Positions 36,514 through 44,634 of a stretch of 64,000 nucleotides of DNA are shown here, in pieces. The position numbers were made by a program, and so were the translations under genes. Origin of the DNA: Streptomyces endocoffeicus (lineage in GTDB: Bacteria; Actinomycetota; Actinomycetes; Streptomycetales; Streptomycetaceae); contig NZ_JAERRG010000012.1 of the NCBI RefSeq assembly GCF_016741935.1, positions 244,962 through 308,961 of the forward strand, written 5' to 3'. The notes beneath the pieces are model-generated. The model was given only the letters and a program-made list of their open reading frames with translations, had not been told where the DNA came from and did no database searches. Positions within the stretch are counted from its first letter, which is position 1. The number at the start of each line of letters is the position of its first letter.

Positions 36514-38178
36514 ATGAGCCAGTACGGCGCATCGGGCAGGTATCAAGGCCAATCTCTGGCGAACGGCCGATATCAGCTGCGTGACCTGCTGGGCGAGGGC
36601 GGCATGGCCTCCGTCCACCTGGCTTATGACACCGTGCTGGACCGCCAGGTCGCCATCAAGACGCTCCACACCGAGCTGGGACGCGAGCAGTCCTTCCGCG
36701 AGCGGTTCCGCCGCGAGGCCCAGGCGGTGGCGAAACTCACGCACACCAATATCGTCTCGGTCTTTGACACCGGCGAGGACGCCATGGACGGCTCGCTGAT
36801 GCCGTACATCGTCATGGAGTACGTCGAAGGTCAGCCGCTGCGCTCGGTTCTGGACGGCGATGTCCGGCAATACGGCGCGATGCCGACCGAAAAGGCATTG
36901 AAGATCACCAGCGATGTGCTGGCGGCGCTGGAAATCAGCCATGAGATGGGGCTGGTCCACCGCGACATCAAGCCAGGTAACGTGATGATGACCAAGCGTA
37001 ATGTGGTCAAAGTCATGGACTTCGGCATCGCCCGCGCCATGCAGTCCGGGGTCACCTCCATGACTCAGACCGGCATGGTCGTCGGCACTCCGCAGTACCT
37101 CTCCCCCGAGCAGGCGCTGGGCCGCGGCGTGGACGCCCGCAGCGACCTGTACTCGGTCGGCATCATGCTTTTCGAGCTGCTGACCGGCCGGCTGCCCTTC
37201 GACGCGGACTCGCCGCTGGCCATCGCGTACGCGCACGTCCAGGAGGAGCCGGTCGCGCCCTCCTCGATCAACCAGTCCATCCCTCCGGCGGTGGACGCGC
37301 TGGTCGCCCGCGCCCTGAAGAAGAACCCGAACGAGCGCTTCCCGACCGCCGAGGCCATGCGCGACGAATGCGCACGAGTCGCCCGTACCGGGCAGACCGG
37401 CGCCTCCCCGATCATCATCAGCGGCGGCCCCCCGGCCCGCAGCGGCTCCGGAGTCGGCTCGGCGGTCTTCCCGCCGATCGACCAGCAGACGCCCGCCCCC
37501 GGCCCCGGCAGCGTCCAGACGCCGTACCAGCCGCAGCACACCCCCGGGCAGTTCGGCGCCTTCGGCCCGTCCACCCCGCCGCCGCCGGTCGGCCAGGGGC
37601 CGTCCACGACACCGCTGGGGCAGGCGGGGTACCAGACCCCGGCGCCGTCGTACCAGGGCCCCAGCACCCCGCCGCCGTACAACATCTCGCCCTCGCCCTC
37701 CGGGAGCCGCGGCAGCGGCGGCAGCGGAAACAAGCGCGTGATCATAGGCTCGGCCGTCGTCGCGGCGATCGCGGTCATCGCCGTGATCCTGGTCATCGCG
37801 CTCCAAAGCGACGGCGGCTCCAAGGACGAGAGCAAGAAGGGCGGCCGCGCCAAGCCGGTGTCGCCGACGGCCTCCGACAACGCCGCGGGCTTCCGCATGG
37901 GCGACAAGACCAAGACCATCGAGGCGAAGAAGTGCACCGACGCGTACGAGGACACTGACGAGAAGGGCACGTACTCGGTGCCCGACTTCCAGAACCTCTA
38001 CATCGACTCGGTGAAGAAGTGCATCCGCGCGGCGGGCTGGAAGTACCGCGTGGTGCCCCAGGACGAGAATCTGTGGGGCAAGGGCACCGTCCTCAATTAC
38101 ACGTACCGGAACTACGAGCCGTACAACCCCAAGACGGACACCATCGAGCTGACCGTCTCCACCGGCAACCCGGGGTAA
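36514..38178 (+). CDS. Transmembrane Ser/Thr protein kinase with C-terminal PASTA-like domain
   Basis: The 554-residue kinase has a Hanks domain (about 20-285): LGEGGMASVH, the Lys in VAIKTL, HRDIKPGNV, DFGIARAM and activation-loop Thr residues (SMTQTGMVVGTPQ). A Pro/Gln/Ser-rich juxtamembrane region of about 100 residues precedes a transmembrane helix (about 410-430). The outer domain of about 115 residues has one PASTA-like unit (VPDFQNLYIDSVKKCIRAAG) with a Cys pair. The ATG at 36514 has AAGGGGGAAG upstream. It is divergent from the other kinase and may be part of one signalling unit. Confidence 0.93.
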   Translation: MSQYGASGRYQGQSLANGRYQLRDLLGEGGMASVHLAYDTVLDRQVAIKTLHTELGREQSFRERFRREAQAVAKLTHTNIVSVFDTGEDAMDGSLMPYIVMEYVEGQPLRSVLDGDVRQYGAMPTEKALKITSDVLAALEISHEMGLVHRDIKPGNVMMTKRNVVKVMDFGIARAMQSGVTSMTQTGMVVGTPQYLSPEQALGRGVDARSDLYSVGIMLFELLTGRLPFDADSPLAIAYAHVQEEPVAPSSINQSIPPAVDALVARALKKNPNERFPTAEAMRDECARVARTGQTGASPIIISGGPPARSGSGVGSAVFPPIDQQTPAPGPGSVQTPYQPQHTPGQFGAFGPSTPPPPVGQGPSTTPLGQAGYQTPAPSYQGPSTPPPYNISPSPSGSRGSGGSGNKRVIIGSAVVAAIAVIAVILVIALQSDGGSKDESKKGGRAKPVSPTASDNAAGFRMGDKTKTIEAKKCTDAYEDTDEKGTYSVPDFQNLYIDSVKKCIRAAGWKYRVVPQDENLWGKGTVLNYTYRNYEPYNPKTDTIELTVSTGNPG

Positions 38179-38210
38179 GGGCGGCTCCCGCTCGCTCCGC
38201 TTCCAGCCCG

Positions 38211-38254
38211 ACGACGCCGCGGGCCTCATCTGAAGGTGAGGCCCGCGGCGTCGT
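38211..38254. terminator. 18-bp intrinsic terminator
   Basis: ACGACGCCGCGGGCCTCA (38211-38228) and TGAGGCCCGCGGCGTCGT (38237-38254) pair perfectly around an eight-base loop and are followed by TTCGTT. It ends the PASTA kinase message and is placed to stop the opposing bpa transcript too. Confidence 0.8.
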
Positions 38255-38343
38255 TTCGTTGTGTCCGGCGCGTGTCCGGTCGTTGTGTCCGCTGCGTGTC
38301 CGGTCGTTGTGCCCGGGGCGCGTCCGGCGCGTGGCTCGGGGAG

Positions 38344-38383
38344 CGGCTCAGAAGCTCAGCGGCTCAGCGGCTCAGCGGCTCAG
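38344..38383. repeat. Five 8-bp repeats across the bpa stop codon
   Basis: CGGCTCAG and one variant occur in five tandem copies. The bpa stop codon (38380-38382) lies in the copy nearest the gene; the others run into the intergenic space. A separate set of GTGTCCGG-type repeats lies at about 38261-38336. Confidence 0.85.
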
Positions 38384-38949
38384 AGGTACGGCCCCGAGCG
38401 GGCGCCGCCCGGCTTGGGCATGTCCTCGTCCTCCTCGCCCCCGCCGATCCCTGGCGGCAGCGCCCGGCGCATCTGCTCCAGCTGGGCGCGCGCCGCCATC
38501 TGCTGGGCGAACAGGGTGGTCTGGATGCCGTGGAACAGCCCCTCCAGCCAGCCGACCAACTGAGCCTGAGCGATGCGCAGTTCCGCCTCGGTGGGCACCG
38601 CATCGTCCGTGAAGGGCAGCGACAGCCGCTCCAGCTCCCCGATCAGCTCGGGGGCCAGCCCGTCCTCCAGCTCCTTCACCGAGCTGGAGTGGATCTCCTT
38701 GAGCCGGACCCGGCTGGCCTCGTCGAGAGGTGCGGCGCGGACCTCCTCCAGAAGCTGCTTGATCATGCTGCCGATCCGCATGACCTTCGCCGGCTGTTCG
38801 ACCATGTCCGTCACGGGAACCTCGCGCGACTCGTCGTCACCACTGCCCTCGCCAGAAGCAGGAGCGACGCCGCCGAGTGCCATGCCGTCCGGACCGACGA
38901 CCAGGACGTGCGGGCTCTCCTGCGCTCGTTCGTTCATCGGCTGGTTCAT
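38380..38949 (-). CDS. bpa: Bacterial proteasome activator
   Basis: The 189-residue protein matches mycobacterial Bpa/PafE, an ATP-independent ring activator that opens the 20S proteasome gate for unfolded substrates. The core is almost identical to the mycobacterial one as I recall it, with DMVEQPAKVMRIGSMIKQLL (about 50-69) and AQLVGWLEGLFHGIQTTLF (about 135-153), forming the four-helix bundle. The C-terminus is SGPYL, the site of the mycobacterial GQYL docking motif. The ATG at 38949 gives MNQPMNERAQ; a GTG at 38973 would add eight residues. The proteasome genes are not in the window. Confidence 0.93.
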   Translation of the reverse strand: MNQPMNERAQESPHVLVVGPDGMALGGVAPASGEGSGDDESREVPVTDMVEQPAKVMRIGSMIKQLLEEVRAAPLDEASRVRLKEIHSSSVKELEDGLAPELIGELERLSLPFTDDAVPTEAELRIAQAQLVGWLEGLFHGIQTTLFAQQMAARAQLEQMRRALPPGIGGGEEDEDMPKPGGARSGPYL

Positions 38950-39057
38950 ACCCCTATTGTTCCGCACCGGCACCCGGTACGACGGGCGAGGGTCGAGGTT
39001 TCGGCGACGATCACCGGCGACGGCTGTCAGCGGCGGCCATCAGAGCGGTCGCGGTGA

Positions 39058-39537
39058 TCAGCGGCGGCGCAGTCGCAGGCCGAAGAACGCCAGGCCGAGG
39101 CCGAGGCCGGTGAGCGCGAGACCGGTGCCCAGCGGCAGCACCCGCATCGCCCGCCCGCTCGGCTCGGCGGCGGTCCGCTGAGCGCCGTAAGGCTGTCCGG
39201 ACGGGAGCGATTCGCGCGCCTGGTGCCGGTCCGGCCGCTGCGGGACGGGGAGGGAGGACGGCGTCCACTCGGGCACCACCGAGAACCGCCCGGTGCCCTC
39301 GTCGTCCCCCGTGTCGGCCGAGGGGTCCCCGTCCGGCGACGAGGGGGTCGGCGTCCCGGTGCGGCCGGGGTGCGCACGGCCCTCGCCCGCGCGGGTGCCC
39401 GCCAGCCCGCCGCCGTCGTCGGCGGGAGCGGGGGCGGGGGCGGCGGCGGACGCGGCGGGGGCCGCGGCCAGGGCGGTGCCCGCCAGCAGGGCCGCCGCGG
39501 GGAGCGTGCGAAGCGTCGCAGGGTTCACGGTGGTCAC
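39058..39537 (-). CDS. Small secreted/membrane-anchored Pro-rich protein
   Basis: The 159-residue product is not assigned to a known family. It has a signal peptide of about 30 residues ending ASAAAP, an unstructured Pro/Asp/Gly/Thr-rich middle and a C-terminal hydrophobic helix (about 133-152) followed by RLRRR. The layout is like a sortase substrate without the sorting motif, so the tail may be a plain membrane anchor. The start is GTG at 39537 or, nine bases downstream and better spaced from GGGAGG, GTG at 39528. There is no operon partner. Confidence 0.6.
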   Translation of the reverse strand: MTTVNPATLRTLPAAALLAGTALAAAPAASAAAPAPAPADDGGGLAGTRAGEGRAHPGRTGTPTPSSPDGDPSADTGDDEGTGRFSVVPEWTPSSLPVPQRPDRHQARESLPSGQPYGAQRTAAEPSGRAMRVLPLGTGLALTGLGLGLAFFGLRLRRR

Positions 39538-39627
39538 CCTCCCGTGCCGAACCGTTGCGTAACGGGATCAGCGTCACATGAGGGCAGGAACCGGGCATCC
39601 TGAACGCCGCCGTACGGACTCCGATAC

Positions 39628-39790
39628 GACCGTAAGGACCGCGGCGCCCGCCGTAAGGACCGCGACAGCGCCGTAAGGGCGGCCGTGGGGGCGCTGTAAG
39701 GGCCGTGAGGGCGCTGTAAGGGCCGTGGCTGCAAGGGCCGTGGCGGCGCCGTGAGGATCGCGGCGGCGCCGCCGTACGGACCCGGCCGCG
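39628..39790. repeat. Degenerate CCGTAAGG-type repeats
   Basis: Short related units (GCCGTAAGG, GGGCGCTGTAAGGGCCGTGA) fill the gap before the quinone oxidoreductase stop. One perfect 20-bp pair lies at 39689-39728. No gene is seen in this stretch. Confidence 0.7.
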
Positions 39791-39794
39791 GCCC

Positions 39795-40772
39795 TCAGGT
39801 CGTCAGCAGGATCTTGCCCACATGCGTGCTGGACTCCAGCAGCCGGTGGGCCTCCGGGGCCTCCCGCATCGGGACGGTGCTGTCGACGATCGGGCGGACC
39901 CGGCCGCCGCCGATCAGCGGCCAGACATGCTCCCGTACCGCCGCGATGATCGCCGACTTCTGCGCCAGCGAGCGGCCCCGCAGCCCGGTGGCCGTCACGG
40001 CGGCGCTCTTGGACAGCAGGGTGGCCAGGTTCAGCTCGGCCTTCACACCGCCCTGAAGCCCGATGATCGCCAGCCGTCCGTTGAGGGCGAGCGACTCCAG
40101 ATTCCGGGCGAGGTACTTCGCGCCGACGATGTCCAGGATGACGTCCGCGCCCGCACCGTCGGTGGCCCGGCGGATCTCCTCGACGAAGTCCTGCTCGCGG
40201 TAGTCGATCAGGATGTCGGCGCCCAGCTCCTGGCAGGCGGCCAGCTTCTCCGGGCCGCCCGCGGTCACCGCGACCCGCGCCCCGACCGCCTTCGCTAGCT
40301 GGATCGCCATGGTGCCGATACCGCTCGATCCGCCGTGCACCAACAGCGTCTCGCCCGGCCGGAGATGGGAGATCATGAAGACGTTGGACCATACGGTGGC
40401 GGTCACTTCGGGCAGCGCCGCGGCCCTGACCAGGTCCACGCCCTCGGGAAGGGGCAGCAGCTGCCCCGACGGAACCGCCACCTTCTCGGCGTATCCACCG
40501 CCCGCGAGCAGGGCGCACACCTCGTCGCCCACGGCCCAGCCGGTGACGCCGGTGCCGAGCGCCGAGATCCGGCCCGAGCACTCCAGACCGGCGTAGGGCG
40601 AGGCTCCGGGCGGCGGCGGATAGTGGCCCTGGCGCTGGAGCACATCCGCGCGGTTGACGCCGGCGGCCGCCACGTCGACCAGGACCTCGCCCTCACCGGG
40701 CACGGGATCGGGGACCTCCGCCCATACCAGGGCTTCGGGGCCGCCGGGTTCGGGAATCGTGATCGCATGCAT
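39795..40772 (-). CDS. NAD(P)H:quinone oxidoreductase (zinc-independent MDR family)
   Basis: The 325-residue protein belongs to the quinone oxidoreductase/PIG3-type branch of the medium-chain dehydrogenases. The GroES-like N-domain (about 1-115) has GVNRADVLQRQGHYPPPPG, and the Rossmann domain (about 125-270) has LVHGGSSGIGTMAIQLAKAVGA. It lacks the structural zinc Cys cluster. It reduces quinones or alkenals with NADPH. Its start is 10 bp after the K+ channel stop, so it may be the tail of that operon. Confidence 0.9.
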   Translation of the reverse strand: MHAITIPEPGGPEALVWAEVPDPVPGEGEVLVDVAAAGVNRADVLQRQGHYPPPPGASPYAGLECSGRISALGTGVTGWAVGDEVCALLAGGGYAEKVAVPSGQLLPLPEGVDLVRAAALPEVTATVWSNVFMISHLRPGETLLVHGGSSGIGTMAIQLAKAVGARVAVTAGGPEKLAACQELGADILIDYREQDFVEEIRRATDGAGADVILDIVGAKYLARNLESLALNGRLAIIGLQGGVKAELNLATLLSKSAAVTATGLRGRSLAQKSAIIAAVREHVWPLIGGGRVRPIVDSTVPMREAPEAHRLLESSTHVGKILLTT

Positions 40773-40782
40773 GGGCGCGAGG

Positions 40783-41838
40783 CTACTCCTGGACCATCGG
40801 CGCGCGAACGATCGTGATCAAGCGGTCGGCCGCCTGCAGCGGACTGGCGTCGGGATCGTCGTACGCGAGGAGGCGATGGCCGCGCAGCACGGACACCACG
40901 AGGTCCTCCGTGTCCCGCACCGACTTGCCCACCTCGGCCTTCACCACCGTGCGCTCCACCAGGTCCAGGCCCGTGCCCTGCTGAATCAGATCCTCGATCA
41001 CCGCACCGGCCGTCGGGCTCTGCACGCTCATGCCCAGCAGGCGGCCCGCCGCGCTGGCGCTGGTGATCACCGCGTCGGCCCCGGACTGGCGCAGCAGCGG
41101 CGCGTTCTCCTCCTCGCGCACCGCCGCCACGATGTTGGCGCCCCGGTTGAGCTGCCGGGCCGTCAGCGTGACCAGGACGGCGGTGTCATCGCGCTGGGTG
41201 GCGATCACGAACTGGCGGGCGCGCTGCGCCTCCGCCCGCAACAGCACATCGCTGCGGGTCGCGTCGCCGACCACCCCGGCGAACCCCTCCGCGTTGGCCG
41301 CCTCGATCACCTTGTGGTTGGGGTCGACCACGACCACCCGGTTCTTGGGCAGCCCCGTCGCGCAAAGGGTCTCCACCGCGGACCGCCCCTTCGTGCCGAA
41401 GCCCACTACGACGGTGTGATCACGCAACGCTGACCTCCAGCGGTTCAGTCGGTACTGCTCGCGGGTGCGCTCGGCCAGGACTTCCAGGGTGGTGCCGACC
41501 AGGATGATCAGAAAGAGCACGCGCAGCGGCGTGACCAGCAGGATGTTACTGAGCCGCGCGCTGTCGCTGTACGGCACGATGTCGCCGTATCCGGTCGTGG
41601 ACAGCGTGACGGTCGAGTAGTAGACGGAGTCGAGGAAGTCGACCTGGTCGTCAGCGTTGTCGTGGTAACCCGCGCGGTCGACGTAGACGATGGCCACCGT
41701 CAGCACCAGCACCAGCAGCGCCAGCAGCAGCCGGCGGCCGACCTGGCGCAGCGGGCCCGCGGGGAAGTGGGGCAGATGGACGCGGTGGCCGCCGTCCCCG
41801 GGGGTGCGGGCGGCCGCGTCATGGCTGGGCAGCTTCAC
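40783..41838 (-). CDS. Potassium channel with RCK (TrkA-N/TrkA-C) domain
   Basis: The 351-residue channel has two transmembrane helices (about 36-54 and 100-120) around a pore loop whose selectivity filter is TTGYGD (about 81-86). A cytoplasmic RCK module follows: a Rossmann-like TrkA-N domain (about 140-260, with VVVGFGTKGRSAVETL) and a TrkA-C-like part to the end. It is a ligand-gated tetrameric K+ channel of the MthK type. The GTG at 41838 overlaps the MoeA stop by four bases and has GGAGGG upstream, so it is translationally coupled. Confidence 0.93.
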   Translation of the reverse strand: MKLPSHDAAARTPGDGGHRVHLPHFPAGPLRQVGRRLLLALLVLVLTVAIVYVDRAGYHDNADDQVDFLDSVYYSTVTLSTTGYGDIVPYSDSARLSNILLVTPLRVLFLIILVGTTLEVLAERTREQYRLNRWRSALRDHTVVVGFGTKGRSAVETLCATGLPKNRVVVVDPNHKVIEAANAEGFAGVVGDATRSDVLLRAEAQRARQFVIATQRDDTAVLVTLTARQLNRGANIVAAVREEENAPLLRQSGADAVITSASAAGRLLGMSVQSPTAGAVIEDLIQQGTGLDLVERTVVKAEVGKSVRDTEDLVVSVLRGHRLLAYDDPDASPLQAADRLITIVRAPMVQE

Positions 41839-43781
41839 GCCGGGCCCTCCTGGGGGGATATGTCCTCGCCATCGGCCGCCTGTGCCGTGCGTTGGCGTGC
41901 TTGGTCCGCATGGCTCGGTTGCTCTGCCGCGCTCGCCGACCACGGGAGATCCAATACGTCGACCTCCGTGCCGCGCTTCGCCCCGCCGGGCGGGATCACG
42001 GCGAGGCCGTCGGCCGCCGCGATGCCGCGCAGCATCGCCGGGCCGTTGAAGCGCAGCGGCACGGCCGCGTCCTGCCGGAAGGTCACCGGGACCAGCCGGG
42101 TGTCCCTCGGATGCCCCTGCACGGCCTCGGCCAGCGGGGCCGGGCCGGGGTCGGGGGCCGGGCGGCCGGTCAGCGTCCGCAGCAGCGGCTCCGCGAGGGT
42201 CAGCAGACCGGACACCGCCGCGAGCGGATTGCCCGGGAGCCCCACCAGATGCCGGGCGGGTCGGGACGGGCGTTCGGGAGGTGCGGGGGGTGCGGGGGGT
42301 CCGACGGTTTTGGGTGCTTCGGCGTTTTCGGGGCTTCCGGGGGTTTCGCGGTTTCCGGAGCTCTCGCGGTTTCCGGAGTTCTCGCGGTTCGCGCGGGCGA
42401 GGCGGGCCAGCAGCATCGGGTGACCGGGACGCACCGCCACCCCGTCCACCAGCAGCTCGGCGCCCAGGCGGCGCAGGGTGGGGTGGACATGGTCCACGGG
42501 GCCCGCGGCCGTGCCCCCGGTCGTCACGACGACATCGGCGGACGACTCGGCCACCGCCGCGTACACCACGTCCGCCTCGTCGGCCAGCCGCCGGGTGCCC
42601 AAGACCTCGGCGCCGAGCGCCCGCAGCCACGGCCCGACCATCGGCCCCAGCGCGTCCCGGATCCGGCCGTCGTGCGGCAGCCCCTCGGTGAGCAGCTCGT
42701 CGCCGAGGACCAGCACCTCGACGCGCGGCCTGCGCACCGTCGGCAGCTCGTCGTACCCCGCCGCGGCGGCCAGGCCCAGGACGGCGGGGGTGACCAGGGT
42801 CCCGGCGGGGAGCAGCTGATCGCCGCTCCGGCACTCCTGGCCGCGGGTGCGGATGTCCTGGCCGAGGACGACGGGGTGGGCGGCGGACGCGTGCAGCCAG
42901 CCGTCGCCCGCGTCGGTGCCGTACTCGCTGCGCAGTACGGCGGTGGCGCCGGGCGGGACGCGGGCGCCGGTGGCGATGCGGACCGCGTGGCCGTCGGGGA
43001 GGGGGACCGTCTCGCCGTGTCCGGCGAGGATGCCCTGGTGGTTCTGGTCCTCTGTGCCGGTTGGCAGCCGCCAGGGGCCGGGGCCCGAGAGCGCCCAGCC
43101 GTCCATGGCGGAGGTGTCGAAGGGCGGCAGATCGGTGAGCGCGGCGAGCGGCGCGGCCAGGACCTGGCCGAGCGCCTCGAACAGCGGCCGCATCACCGGG
43201 GCCGCGTGGACGGCCTCCTTGACGGCGGCGCGGGCGGCGATGGCGCGGGCGTCGGGCCAGGAGATGGGGCTGCGGTGCGGTGGGTTCATGGAGGGATGCG
43301 GGTGGGGCGTCGGTGTGCCGGGGGCGCGTTTCGGGTGCGGGGCCGGGGCCTGATGGGCGGGGGCCCTGGACGGCGTGCCTTTGGCACCAGTGGCCTCCGA
43401 TGTCGGACTACCCGAGGATCGGCTCCTCGAATACACCTCCGGCCTTCGGCGTACGTGGCCCTGGGCATCCAGGGCCGCCGCAGGCTCCCCCGCCGTTTCC
43501 CGTGCCGTTTCCCGTGCCAGGTCGAGCGCGGTCTCGACCCAGTCCGTCGGGGTCGGGTCGCCTCCGGTGTCGGCGATGGCGTCGGTCTCGCCGGGGCTTC
43601 GCTCCCGGGTGGCCCGGCCCGGGCGGTCATTGGCCAGGCTGATGGCGGCGTCGGCCCAGTCCTCCTCCGATTCCGTTCCGGGCGGCTCCGGGCCCTGCGG
43701 CGGCGATTCATTGGCGAGCGCCAGCGCCTCGTCGACCTCGCGGTCGAGCGGGTCCCCGTCCCGGGGTTGGCGAGGTGTCAC
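41835..43781 (-). CDS. moeA: MoeA-family molybdenum cofactor enzyme with long N-terminal extension
   Basis: The 648-residue protein is far longer than MoeA (about 400). The MoeA core (about 165-630) inserts molybdate into molybdopterin-AMP, with LPPFDTSAMDGWAL (about 219), IATGARVPPGATAV and TTGGTAAGP, the motif of MoeA/MogA-like domains. The N-terminal 165 residues are new: three spaced acidic units (EALALANES, DAAISLAND, ETALDLARE) and a Pro/His linker. A Pro/Asn/Glu insertion (RENSGNRESSGNRE) interrupts the core near 480. The GTG at 43781 overlaps the MobA stop (GTGA). Start and extension need protein evidence. Confidence 0.85.
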   Translation of the reverse strand: MTPRQPRDGDPLDREVDEALALANESPPQGPEPPGTESEEDWADAAISLANDRPGRATRERSPGETDAIADTGGDPTPTDWVETALDLARETARETAGEPAAALDAQGHVRRRPEVYSRSRSSGSPTSEATGAKGTPSRAPAHQAPAPHPKRAPGTPTPHPHPSMNPPHRSPISWPDARAIAARAAVKEAVHAAPVMRPLFEALGQVLAAPLAALTDLPPFDTSAMDGWALSGPGPWRLPTGTEDQNHQGILAGHGETVPLPDGHAVRIATGARVPPGATAVLRSEYGTDAGDGWLHASAAHPVVLGQDIRTRGQECRSGDQLLPAGTLVTPAVLGLAAAAGYDELPTVRRPRVEVLVLGDELLTEGLPHDGRIRDALGPMVGPWLRALGAEVLGTRRLADEADVVYAAVAESSADVVVTTGGTAAGPVDHVHPTLRRLGAELLVDGVAVRPGHPMLLARLARANRENSGNRESSGNRETPGSPENAEAPKTVGPPAPPAPPERPSRPARHLVGLPGNPLAAVSGLLTLAEPLLRTLTGRPAPDPGPAPLAEAVQGHPRDTRLVPVTFRQDAAVPLRFNGPAMLRGIAAADGLAVIPPGGAKRGTEVDVLDLPWSASAAEQPSHADQARQRTAQAADGEDISPQEGPA

Positions 43782-44605
43782 TGCTCCTCGGCCCAACGCG
43801 CCGCCAGCGCCGCGGCCTTCTCGGTGGCGGCGGCCAGCGCCTCGGGGCCACCGCCCTTCTGGGCCGCGGCGTAGCCGACGAGAAAGGTGGTCAGGGGGGC
43901 GGCGGGCCGGGCGACGCCATGTGCGGCGTCACGGGCCAGATCGAGTAGGGCCGCGGTGTCGACATCCAGGTCGATCCCGAGCTCGGCCTTGACTGCGGCA
44001 ATCCATTCGTCCAACACGTGTCCATGCTCCCTGATGCGTGCTCGAGCCGTGGTGATGTCTTCCCAGGTGTCGCAGTCGAACGACGCGGTGGAGTGCTGGA
44101 GGCGGGCCAGGGCCAGCTCGGAGACGAGGAGGCGGAGGGGCAGCCCGCCGAGGCCGCCGTGTTCGGTGGCGAGGAGGCCGATCTCGCGGCGCAGCGCCTC
44201 GGCGCGGTAGGCGGCGACAAGGGGCTGCTCACGGCCGTCGGGGTCGATGAGCACGGCCCCTTCGGTGTCCTGGAGACCGGTGAGGAGGGTCTCGACGGTC
44301 TCGTGGGTGAGGAAGGGCAGATCGGCGGAGAGGACGAGGACGACCGGAGCCGTGGTCTGCCGGATGCCCGCGTCGACGGCCGCGACCGGGCCGCCGCCGG
44401 GGGGCTCCTCCCGGGCCCACCGCACCGGCCGCGCCGTGGGCCTGCGCGGGCCGACGACGACGGTCCGCCCGGCGCCGCGGCATGCGTCCAGCACCCGGTC
44501 GAGCAGGGCTCGACCGCCCACCCGCAGCGCGGGCTTGTCCACCCCACCGAGCCGCCGAGCGGCGCCCCCGGCCAGGATCACTGCGTCATACGCACCTGGA
44601 GTCAC
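43778..44605 (-). CDS. mobA: MobA-like nucleotidyltransferase fused to DUF6457
   Basis: The 275-residue product joins a MobA-like nucleotidyltransferase (about 5-190) to a helical DUF6457-type domain (about 195-275, VLDEWIAAVKAELGIDLDVD). The nucleotide-binding signature is AVILAGGAARRLGGVDKPAL, and the metal site is LSADLPFL (about 92-99). MobA adds GMP to molybdopterin to make the guanine dinucleotide cofactor. The GTG at 44605 is 29 bp after the E2 stop; moeA overlaps its end, so the three form a molybdenum cofactor/K+ channel operon. Confidence 0.87.
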   Translation of the reverse strand: MTPGAYDAVILAGGAARRLGGVDKPALRVGGRALLDRVLDACRGAGRTVVVGPRRPTARPVRWAREEPPGGGPVAAVDAGIRQTTAPVVLVLSADLPFLTHETVETLLTGLQDTEGAVLIDPDGREQPLVAAYRAEALRREIGLLATEHGGLGGLPLRLLVSELALARLQHSTASFDCDTWEDITTARARIREHGHVLDEWIAAVKAELGIDLDVDTAALLDLARDAAHGVARPAAPLTTFLVGYAAAQKGGGPEALAAATEKAAALAARWAEEQ

Positions 44606-44634
44606 CCCATGAGTATGGCGCCGCCGGACATCCG

